DNA from: Nigrospora sphaerica
Taxonomy: Eukaryota > Ascomycota > Sordariomycetes > Amphisphaeriales > Apiosporaceae
Direction: 5' to 3'
NCBI GenBank assembly: GCA_018287875.1
Contig: JAGVVL010000015.1
Coordinates: 1,922,001-1,986,000 of the forward strand
Length of the DNA stretch: 64,000 nucleotides
Shown here: positions 44,852 to 53,930 of the stretch, in pieces
Layout of the letters: each line of letters starts with the position of its first letter
How positions within the stretch are numbered: position 1 is the stretch's first letter
Notes under the pieces: model-generated
What the model saw: the letters and a program-made list of their open reading frames with translations, nothing else
Database searches by the model: none
What the model was told of the DNA's origin: nothing
Translations under genes and position numbers: made by a program

Positions 44852-47230
44852 GGCGGTAAAATCCAAGCAGCTCGACGTACTCCGAGCGGAAAGGAAAGGA
44901 AAGGAAAGACAAAAAAACAGGTGAAAGACCGAGACTTCTCTACCCACGGGCGCAGCGTCGATAAGCAAATGGCGCAAAGGGGATGCCGCCCCTTCTTATA
45001 GTATCGGGCATCCGCGGCAGGGGGCCCGTGGAGACGGTGCCCGGAGGTTGATTGGGAACACCACTGAAGCCGGTGACAGCGAGGGCAGGCGAATCACACG
45101 ATACGAGAGCGACGCGACGACAAAGCAGTCAAGCGTGATAGCCTCAGAGGCCCAATGGGCAGGGTAACGGGCGGGGATGGCTCGGTGTCTCGCGGCTTCG
45201 CGCTTTCGTCAGAGTCAAGTCATGAGCGAGGAGGGATGAGCAAAGGAGGCGAGTCCCACAAAACAAGCAGCCAAGACCGCGCCGCGGGTCGAACAATCAT
45301 GGTCCCGTCAGAGCGTGGTCAAAGTGGCAGGCAGGCCGGTCAGCCTGGGGCTGCGTGCCGTGTTTGCGTGCCCGTCGTCCCGGCCGACGGTGCTGTATCG
45401 CTCTCGGGCGGCCATAGCGGCCCCGGATGGGCCTGGCCCTCCCCCAGTCCGTTCATCCGCTTGCCTGGCGCCGTTGGAGGCAGGGCATACCGCCTGGCAT
45501 TGAGGCTGCTTTCCGGGCGGTCCAAGGGCCAACGTGGGAAGGAGACGGAGGGAAGGGATTGTATCATGGCGTGAAGAAGTTTCCAATCCTTAAATTGGGC
45601 TCGCCCATATCGCAACACCGAACCCTCCCGAGTCTGGGGCCCGCCCTGGGTCTGGCCGGGCCTGCCAGATTATGCGAGTACGCTGTAACCTCCCATGTAC
45701 CTGCCCAGCCCGCCGTGGGTTAGCCTGCCCTGCCCGACTAGCGTGGATCCGCCCGCCCAGTTCGGAGAGGGCTGATTGTGCCAAACTGAAGCTCCCGACA
45801 CACTCAAGGGGGTCAACACGCACTCACCAGGGTCGACACGGGCATTCAAGCCCGGCATCGTCCCTTCAATGAGGGAGGTGCCTCGGCGGGAACAACTGCC
45901 GGGGGACCGACTCTGCACGAATGACCTACGGTTAGTTCTGTCGATCCTCGAAGCCTCGTTCGGCCGAGTGCGTAACAGGCCGTGGGCTTGCTTCTCGCGA
46001 GGTAATGGTGAAGGCGGGATTTGGGTGCTTGTGTAGTCATTCTCCACTACGACCTCTTGGCAGTCTAGGCAAGTACCTACGTACCTAAGTCAAGGAAGCT
46101 TGGCCCAGTCTTATCCGATACTCTTTGGACGAACGAGTATCGCCGGCGGAATTTGCCCTGCGCGGAATCGCCAGGCAGGCCGGCCCACGTTTACCGAGCG
46201 TAAACCGAGTCTCTCCCTTCGCCCGGTCCCGGTCAGACAGACAGTGTCCGATCTGCGGATGATTCTCACTCCCTCCCAACTTTAGTCCTGCCTCCTGCTC
46301 CAGCCCTCCCGAGGAAAGCCCGCGATGTTCTGTAACCTTCCTGCCGGGATGACTGGGTTCCTGGACCGCAATGGGAAGACAACCACCTCTCTTCGAGCGC
46401 AGCTTCGACGAAACAATGCAACAACTACCCCGCGGTCATACGTGTTAAACTACCCTCTTGGGCAAGGGCCTTCAAAGACAAACGATGGACGTCTACTTTT
46501 CTCCTAGCTCCGAGCAACTCTTCTTGGCATCGCCACATCTCGGGAGTGGCAACCATCAGGTCATCACTTCACGTATACCATTGTCCAGATGGCAGTTTCC
46601 GTCCCCCCGGTCGCAGAATATCTGTAAGTATGGTTGTTGATCCAAGCTGATCGGCAGAGGCGTGTCGCAACCAATTCATCATTACGATGCCCACAAAACC
46701 ATTGTCCTCCCTGGCTGCTCTTGGGCAAATCAGCGCGATGTCCCTATCCCACCAGTTCGAGCCACATTGCTCCCAAGCAACACGTTGCTGGTTCCTCTCC
46801 CTCACTCCTTCCGAACAGTTCCCAGGGGAAATGTTCAGGGTCCTGCATGTTCATCGCCCGATCCCCTGGAGATAAGAGCCGGCCGACATGGTACGTTGTC
46901 GGATGGCTCTGACGGCCTCTCAACCAAGAGAATCCAGGAAGGGCAAGCACGCGTCACTCGGGATGCTGTTTGGCTCTTTCCACGATGGCACGTTGGCGAA
47001 AAGTGTGTTGCCTCGGTACCTGCATCCCCGACACCGTCTGCCAGGCACTATTCAGTTGCTGCTCCTGGATGCCCGGGGGGGGCCCTGAGTGAGCCAGTCA
47101 ACTATACACGACCGACCCTCATGCTGGCTCCCGAATGTCCCAAATCGACTCGGAGCCCTCCAACGGAAACTAGATATTCATCCAGCTGAATTCCAACTGC
47201 GCGCGACCACGGCTGCTGGAGGACGGACAC
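44852..47230. other. 2.4 kb intergenic, no gene seen
   Basis: The MFS promoter region, then a stretch of mixed composition, then the 3' flank of the small secreted protein gene. Frames of up to 175 codons (46662-47189) have no motif. Repeated GCCTGCC/GGCAGGC words occur around 45650-45740, and GTACCTA words at 46073-46087. Confidence 0.45.
44995..45000 (-). promoter_or_regulatory. Candidate TATA box of the MFS gene
   Basis: TATAAG on the minus strand lies about 145 bases upstream of the MFS start codon. Downstream of it, the coding-strand leader contains a CCTTT repeat tract (44888-44910). Only sequence and spacing support this. Confidence 0.35.
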
Positions 47231-47673
47231 CTATGTGCAGCAGACGACCTTGATACGGCGTGAGCTCTTTTCCAAAATAGCTGTTCCGGTCAAGTTGCAA
47301 CTCACCGGGTTCATACAGATGAAACCCACGTTCGCACACGGCTTCTCTGGGAGCCCTAAACATAGCATCAGCAGCAGTCCGACCGGCCAGCTCGGCACCG
47401 TCCGGCCCAGCGCTACACAAACGCACCCTGCATTCTCCCCAACGTAGCCGGACACGCATGCGAGGAGAGGCAATATCCCGCCTGGGTGCTGTTGCCGGCC
47501 GAGCTGTTTGTCGTCGCGCTCTGCACGCACACCCCCACGAGCGAGATGTTTCTGCAGTCCGACGTCGTCGATCGGTGTGCCGGCTCAACGGGCGCAGCGA
47601 GGGAGCGAGGCGTCACCGCGGTCACGAGGAGCGCGACGGCGGTTAATGCCGGCGCGCAGAGGAATCGAAACAT
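47231..47673 (-). CDS. Small cysteine-rich secreted protein (effector-like)
   Basis: Two exons (minus order 47427-47673, 47231-47355) joined by a 71-base intron (GTGCGT donor, TTTAG acceptor) give 123 residues. Residues 1 to about 26 are a clear signal peptide (FLCAPALTAVALLVTAVTPRSLA). The mature chain has nine Cys (40, 49, 68, 74, 89, 96, 102, 121, 122), ending in a CC-Thr, and four N-glycosylation sequons (N42, N56, N61, N103). The spacing suggests two diverged copies of a C..G.C...C...CC-type fungal secreted module: DCRNISLVGVC..GYC and PCANVGFIC..SC..VVCC. No enzyme family was recognised. Size, Cys content and secretion match candidate effectors or antimicrobial-like peptides. The gene model rests on hand splicing; without splicing the first exon stops at 47413. 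Confidence 0.65.
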
Positions 47674-48385
47674 GGGTGCAGCCGTACCCCACGGCAACGT
47701 CGATGGTCGAGAAACGCAAGCGGCCGTGAGGCTACCGCTTCTCGGACGAGGTGGCCACAACGACCTATTTGTGGGCCTCGAAAGACAAAGACAGGCGGGT
47801 TTCGTGGCGGCGTTCCAAAGCCGAATCATGCACTCCGCAAATGCAGAAGGGTAAGACGTCTCAAGCTCGGGGGTGGACATTATCGTTTCAGCCGAAGTGC
47901 CGCATGCCACTATATGCCGGGGGCTTTGCTTGCACCGCCGCACGAGGTAGGGTATGGGAGCGTCACGACGTGACAAGCTCATGCCGGCGCCCTACGTTTC
48001 GGTTAGTGTCGGTGGCTAAACCATTTGGACCAGAAATGTTGAACTTGCCATGTAGTTTGTGGACGGGAACCTCGGCGTTGCGGACTGAGATATGCACGCA
48101 CGGAAATACTCGCAGTGGCTGCTAACTGTTTATCCGTGGACAACACGGAATGGTCTAGTATCCACGCCCACGAGGATGAGCATATTACATTCCGAAGTCA
48201 AGTACGTAGGTAACTATCACCACATGGTGCGTCGCTGAGAAGACTGCGTGAGGGAAAATGTCTAAACGGTGCGACTGTATTATTGAAATTGACAGGGGAT
48301 GTATTTCCTGTCGGGCGGGTGGTTATCGTAATCTGAAGCAAAGCAACATCCGTTGACTTCGACAGCCTGGCCACACGGACGACGC
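47674..48385. other. Spacer between two minus-strand genes
   Basis: About 710 bases: the promoter of the small secreted protein gene and the 3' flank of the permease gene. No TATA box or gene could be identified. Confidence 0.45.
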
Positions 48386-49657
48386 CTACGCTTGTTTCTC
48401 CGTATCTGCCGCGCGTTTCAACCTGGCCGCCTTTGACCACTTGTGGTCTGTCGGGTCGAGGTAAAAGTCCTCGTCGCAGCCCAGGGTCCAAATGGCCTTC
48501 TGCACGATGGCGCGCACGTAGTGGTAGAAAACAAAGAGCCAGACGCAGACGATGAGGATGCTCATGACGGTGCCCACCCACTTGACGCCCGGGCTCTCGA
48601 GGCTCTTGCCCATGGAGAGGACCGAGATGGTGAAGCCGACGTTGGGGAAGACAAAGGCCCACCAGTTGAGGTGGAAGGTCAGGTGCTCGCGGACCTGGAG
48701 GCAGGCGATGGCGGCGATGCAGAAGAACCAGAGGCTCAGGGACCAGATGAAGACGGAGGTCATGATGGCCAGGACCTCGAGGATCTGGACCGTGACGTCG
48801 CCGGCGCCCCAGTAGCGGTAGACGGCGGGGAAGTTCTCGGCCATGCCGAGGAGGGCGAGGGCGGTGAAGGCGGGGGGGCCGACGGCGATGAACATGGCGG
48901 GGCGGGCGCGGGGGCGCGGGAAGCCGAACTCGATCATGCGGCGGCAGTAGCAGGCGTACATGCAGAGGGAGACGAGCATGCCGAGGCCCTGGGCGGTGAG
49001 GCCGGCGACGATCATGGGCAGGGCGTGGGCGGGCGGCTGGTGGCCGGCGCCGGCGGCCGCGAGCGTGCCCGAGAGCATGAAGGGGAAGACGGGCAGGTCC
49101 CAGGCCGGCGTCATGTCGGCCTCGCGCAGCCGCGGCGACGTGAAGAGCTGCGTGTACTGGCCCGCGGCGAGGCCGAAGCCGACGGCGAAGTAGACCCAGA
49201 AGACGACGCGGTACGCGACGACGAGCCACGGCCCGCACGCCGGGATGCCGTACCGCGCCACGCCCGCGACGATGGACGCCAGGCTCAGCTGCGCCGTCGC
49301 CAGGAACAAGCCCTCGCCCGGGTCCGCCAGCGAGGACCGGAGCTTGCCCGGAAACTTGACGAAGCGCGCCACCATGGCGAGCGTGATGGCGGCGAACATG
49401 ACGAGGTCGAAGATGTACACGACCTTGCCGATGGTCTGGAGCCCCGCGAAGCTGAACGCCTGCGTCTGCTCCGACAGGAGCAAGGCCAGGCCGCCCGTCG
49501 ACATGGTGAAGGTGTAGTTGGCCCAGGTGAAGTGCTCCAGGCGGTCCCAGAGGCCGCCGCCGCCGTCCGGGGCCCGGGGCCCGTCGGCCGGCTTCTTGGC
49601 GTCGGCCGGGCTCCCGTCCCGGTCGCTCGAGCCCCGAGGGCTCTGGGGGCGCGACAT
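48386..49657 (-). CDS. Mae1-type C4-dicarboxylate/malate permease (TDT family)
   Basis: Intron-free frame of 423 residues. A hydrophilic N-terminus with a Gly/Asp-rich stretch precedes FTWANYTFTMSTGGLALLL, the diagnostic first segment of the tellurite-resistance/dicarboxylate transporter family (S. pombe Mae1). About ten hydrophobic segments follow, including TIGKVVYIFDLVMFAAITLAM, LVVAYRVVFWVYFAVGFGLA and HLNWWAFVFPNVGFTISVL. The end HLNWWAFVFPNVGF and a basic cytosolic tail (KAARLKRAADTEKQA) are as in fungal homologues. Family members move malate or other dicarboxylates, and the sulfite exporter Ssu1 is a relative, so a sulfite role cannot be excluded. GC3 bias makes long antisense frames. 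Confidence 0.93.
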   Translation of the reverse strand: MSRPQSPRGSSDRDGSPADAKKPADGPRAPDGGGGLWDRLEHFTWANYTFTMSTGGLALLLSEQTQAFSFAGLQTIGKVVYIFDLVMFAAITLAMVARFVKFPGKLRSSLADPGEGLFLATAQLSLASIVAGVARYGIPACGPWLVVAYRVVFWVYFAVGFGLAAGQYTQLFTSPRLREADMTPAWDLPVFPFMLSGTLAAAGAGHQPPAHALPMIVAGLTAQGLGMLVSLCMYACYCRRMIEFGFPRPRARPAMFIAVGPPAFTALALLGMAENFPAVYRYWGAGDVTVQILEVLAIMTSVFIWSLSLWFFCIAAIACLQVREHLTFHLNWWAFVFPNVGFTISVLSMGKSLESPGVKWVGTVMSILIVCVWLFVFYHYVRAIVQKAIWTLGCDEDFYLDPTDHKWSKAARLKRAADTEKQA

Positions 49658-50939
49658 GACTCGGGCGCCGAGGTGTCGCGTATCAAGTGGCCGCGTCCGC
49701 TGGGTGCTAATCGGCCGTGGTCTTTGGGGATCGGGGCCGTGGCCGTCGAGCTGGCTAGGGCGTTTGGGTGATATCTCACAAGCGAGGTTGCTGGCCGGTG
49801 CCTCGAGCGGCGTCGGCCGGTGGGCGGACGACCATCGGCGGGTATTTGAGGGCAGCGGGAGGTGGCACGATTATGGGCCGAGCCCAGTACATGATGGCAT
49901 TCGTTCCTCCCTCGCGGCAGGCATCTGCCGGATCGAAACCGGGAGATGGCGAGCAACGACCAACTGGGCCGTCCGCCTGCCGTGACGATATCATGGTGGA
50001 TAGGCTGTTACTTAACCACCGCGGATGGACCGCAAAACTGGGTCTGCGACTGGAGCATTTGGTCAATGCAACGAAGCCAAGACGGCAAATGTCGGATGCG
50101 CATCGAGACCTAGAGGCTTCTAGTTCCTCGTCAAAAGCTTCGCCCTTCGTTCCCGTTCCCGGCGGTCCGAGGCCCGCAATCGACACTTCTCGCGGGAACC
50201 GGATTCGGGAACGGCCCCTCTGATGACGTCGCCACCTGTCTTTCTAGATCGATTTCCTGAACGACTTGTACGCTTGCCCATTCCGGCCTCTCCCACCACT
50301 CACGGCACGACTCAGTTCGTCGCCGTTTGGGGCAATGCAAGCCGTCGGTATTTGTAACTCCCAACTCTGGACTCGTACTTGGCATACTCGCTTACGTCAG
50401 GTTAGCTGCAGGCGTCGACAATTCATCCTCGTGAGCTTGACGTCCGCCCAATTCCTGTTGCAACGACAGTAGAAGTCGCCTTGGCGTATGTTTTCCTAGA
50501 ACGCCTGTTATGGGGAAGGTATCTGGGGGCCGACTGGACTGGGTTGGGGCAGAACGATGATGACCTTGAATCGCAAGGCTGCATACTAGCTAGCGCCTGT
50601 ATAGCAAGGTCCTGGGTAAGTTGTCATACTGGGTCAAAGGCCTTTGTGATTCCTTCGTATCCCCACATGCTGGATGTTCCCAATATGCAGTGACGAACCC
50701 ACTCCGCAACGGTGTCTCTCGACACCCTGGACGTATCCGGACATCTCTCTCCGTTCACGTCTTCTGTAGCCCGTGCCGCACCTCTACAAGGCCTCTACCG
50801 GATCACCACCACCAGTCAAACCGACGCTGACAGAACTCCGTCGTTCAGTCCAAAATTCGATTGGATATGCCTTGTCTATGTCGACCTACGCGAATATCCT
50901 CTTCCGAGCTGACATTGGGTACATGGGGTTACGCCCCTC
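49658..50939. other. 1.3 kb intergenic, no gene seen
   Basis: Promoter of the permease and 3' flank of the GH43 gene. The short open frames have no motifs. Nothing else is visible. Confidence 0.5.
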
Positions 50940-52940
50940 CTATTCCTCCGGTGGGTACACGACGATGCGGTCGAGATCAGCCCCCTTGAAGTCGACCCCA
51001 TTGCTCAACCCCCCCACCGTGATGGTGTTCTCGCGCCCTTCCTCCAGGGTCAGCAGCAGCGGCGTCGACAGGAGGATGCCCTTGTGCGTATCGCGCTGGT
51101 AGAGCGTCTCGAGCTTCTCGACATCCCCGTTGACGACGACGCTGCTAATCCGGCGCAGTTGCCACGGGCCCTTGATGCGGTCGGGCGAGCCTCCCGCTGT
51201 TTTCCGGGGAGGGGGTCTGTCAGCGCTGCGACGGTCTCCACCGGGTGAGGGCCTGGTAGTAAGTACTTACGCTGGTCGCCGAAGCCCATATCATCCGTGT
51301 CTGGAACAAGGTCAGCCAGTGCTGCTGTTTGGCTGCCTCGGACATCAGGCCGCGGGCGCACTTACTCTGGTAGTAAAAGGAAACCCACTGGGGCTTTCCG
51401 GTGCCCTCGATGCCGTGAAAGGTCACGGTGCTGTCGTTGCCGTAAATACCGGTAAGGATGACGTTGTGGCTCGCGAAGTTCTGGCCACACCCGTCAGCCG
51501 GCATCTTTTGCGAAACGCGCTTGCACCTACAGCCTCCTGCTTGAAAGCATCCCCCGACGTCGTAGCATCTTTGCCATGATACGTCTTGCCTTCAACGGGC
51601 TTCCATTCTCCCGATTTGCTGTGCCCTTGGGTTAACTATCCGCTGCCGAGGCGGGGCGGGAGGGAACGGGGGTACCGACACGTCAAGATCGTACACGTCG
51701 TGCCACACGATGTCCAGGTCCTTCTTGTCGTCGTCGATGGCCATGGGCAGCCAGATGTACCTGCTTTCCCACAGCGAGTTGGAATCCCACTACGAGGCGT
51801 TGCGTCAGCGGCATGGACACGGCGGGGAGTGCCGGCAAACCTCATCTCACCTGATCACCCATGTACAGGTTGGTGGTGGTCTTCTCGCCTTGGATTCGGA
51901 GGGTCCAGCCCGACTGGGAGTTGAAGGTCCTCGTGTTCAAAGGGGCCGCGATCCAAGGCTGGGACCACGGCCCTTTGAGCGAGTCGGCGCGAAAGGCTAC
52001 AACATCTGCCCGGTCCTCCCCGTCAGTGCTTCTTCCGCAGCCTTTGGCTATGCTGGACGCCTTACTGTTGGGACGGTAGCCCGTCTTGTGACTCATGAGG
52101 GCGTAATAGCTCTTCTCCGTTTGGATGATGCACGGGGCTTCCAAGTCGTACTTGTCAAAGCGGTGCACCACCTCATCCAGCGCCGTGACATCCTCGTCGA
52201 AGGAGGTCAGATAGACATCACGGCCCTCTTTCCGGTCCCCGTTGCTGTAGAGTGCGTAGGAGCGGCCGTCCTTGTAGTCGGTGAAGAGGCCAAAGTCTTG
52301 CGACCAGTTGCCCAGCGGCGCCGTCGCGTTGACAAACGTATAGGGCCCGGCAATGGTGGGACTGGTGGCCAGGCCCTGCAGCAAAAGGCCGTAGCTCGAG
52401 TTGTCGGCGTGCCACCACATCTAAGGCGCGGATGAGTGAGTACCAGAGCGGCGTCGGGGGTGACAACGGTGACGGGACGGACAGAGGCACACGTACGTGA
52501 TAAAGGCCGGTGCCCTCGCTGTAGACCACCTTGGGACGCTGGATGATCATCTCAGGCGAGATGTACGGGTGGCCTTCGACCGATTCTGCGCCCTAGCGTT
52601 AGCCGCAGGCCCTTTTGGGGGTCCGTATCCTCCGCCGCCACGAGCCCGGACGGCCCTGGCGACGGCTCTCATCGCGATGCTTACCCAGCGCCAACCCGTG
52701 GTGATCCCAGGTGGCCAAGTCCTCGGAGCTGTAGACGCTGACGCCGCCGCCCTCTTCCTGCCCTTCCACCTTATACTCGCCAAACCACCAGAACTTGGCG
52801 CTGGCCTCGTCGAAGCTGACGCTGCCGGCGTGCGCGTTGACGAGGTTGCCGTCCGTGTCGCGCCACCGCGCGCCCGGGACTATATACCGCGCCGCGACAG
52901 TCACGGCACTCGCCGCGGCGAGGACGGATGGGAATCGCAT
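50940..52940 (-). CDS. Secreted GH43 enzyme with CBM35-like domain (exo-beta-1,3-galactanase type)
   Basis: Eight exons (minus order 52685-52940, 52497-52585, 51851-52420, 51680-51789, 51531-51618, 51366-51480, 51271-51300, 50940-51196) join in frame to 504 residues. Signal peptide MRFPSVLAAASAVTVAA; then a five-bladed GH43 domain (about 20-345): WRDTDGNLVNAHAGSV, FWWFGEY, GVSVYSSEDLATWDHHGLAL, RPKVVYSEGTGLYHMWWH, SQDFGLFTDYKDG, YDLEAPCIIQ and SLWESRYIWLP. The opening NAHAG and FWWFGE blocks resemble the subfamily containing fungal exo-beta-1,3-galactanases. Residues about 366-504 look like a CBM35 beta-sandwich (GKPQWVSFYYQNTDD, ISSVVVNG, ENTITVGGL, DLDRIVVYP). Exon 7 is only 30 bases. The exon 4 donor is a weak GTCGGT but is the only one that keeps frame. 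Activity on arabinogalactan side chains is inferred. Confidence 0.9.
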
Positions 52941-53100
52941 GGCAACCAAGGGCGTGGAGCGAAGAGAGGGGAGTATCCAGAGGCTACGATGTCGTCGTCT
53001 TCACAAGTCTCGGTGGTTCCCCAAACCGTGGTCTGCAACCTGCACCAGGAAAAAAACACACGACGGGCGGCGGCCCAATTCACACCAAAGGCCACCCCAT

Positions 53101-53106
53101 CTTATA
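53101..53106 (-). promoter_or_regulatory. Candidate TATA box of the GH43 gene
   Basis: TATAAG on the minus strand about 160 bases upstream of the GH43 start codon. Motif and spacing only. Confidence 0.35.
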
Positions 53107-53582
53107 CTCCCTCCCATCGTTGCCACCCCCGGCCGAGGGGGTTGTATGTTTGACGGGCGCGCGCACACAATTGGGCTTGTCCGCCTTCCCCGGACGCGAA
53201 CAGGGGTTCGGCATGCTTTCCTCACCGGGACTTCGTGACAATGCCCCCCGCGACTCCGCTTCAGGGCGATTTCTCCGCATGGTCGCTTATAGCCCCCCCC
53301 AGACCCGGCGTGGTCATGCGGGGTTGGGGCGTCGCTTCCGGAGGATTGGCGTACGTCAGGAGAGTCAGTCAACCAGAGAGCGACGACATCCCAAACTGCA
53401 GACAGAGCCCGCCTACTACTTGCCTAACTAGGCCAAAGATCGGGGTACATAGAGTACCCGAGTAACTTAAGTCGGTGAAGGCCAAATACTGGTTAAGATG
53501 GAGAGCAGCAGAACGGCTCGCCACTCGCTCAGAATTGGGAAACTATGACCAGGGGTTGTGAATCGCATAGACGGAGAGACGT

Positions 53583-53623
53583 ACACACACATACACACCC
53601 ACACACACGCATGCAGAGAGAGA

Positions 53624-53654
<31 letters not shown>

Positions 53655-53657
53655 GGA
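53583..53657. repeat. Compound (CA)n-(GA)n-(TG)n-(GA)n microsatellite
   Basis: An interrupted ACACAC tract (53583-53609), a short GAGAGA block, a TGTG tract of eight units (53625-53640) and a second GAGA tract follow each other. The CA and TG arms are complementary, so a hairpin is possible. The tract lies about 270 bases beyond the cft2 stop codon. Confidence 0.9.
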
Positions 53658-53930
53658 GACTCGCTGGGCCTGTGCGATCGGTTTCTGCTTATGATTGGCT
53701 CCGTTCATACGTTGAAGGCTTAAAAACCAAGAAGTAACGAGGACCAGGACCACGTTCCGAGACGGCCCGAGCAAACCAGCAGTGCCCGAACCCGATTCAT
53801 ATTCTGAGAGACGATCGCGAGGCCGAACCGCCTGATTCGGTACACATTTCTCCTTTTGTACATGGCAGAAGCCCCGCATATGCCACAGCCCCAGCACCGC
53901 GCCGCTCTTCCACACATGCGCCCGGCGGTC

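Larger units (their letters stand above)
52941..53930. other. Spacer between GH43 and cft2
   Basis: About 990 bases: the GH43 promoter and the 3' flank of cft2, with a compound microsatellite at 53583-53657. No gene is seen. Confidence 0.5.

Noticed and set aside
48443..49771. 442-codon plus-strand frame opposite the Mae1-type permease
   Set aside because: Low-complexity Glu/Gly/Arg content and full antisense overlap with a recognised membrane protein.
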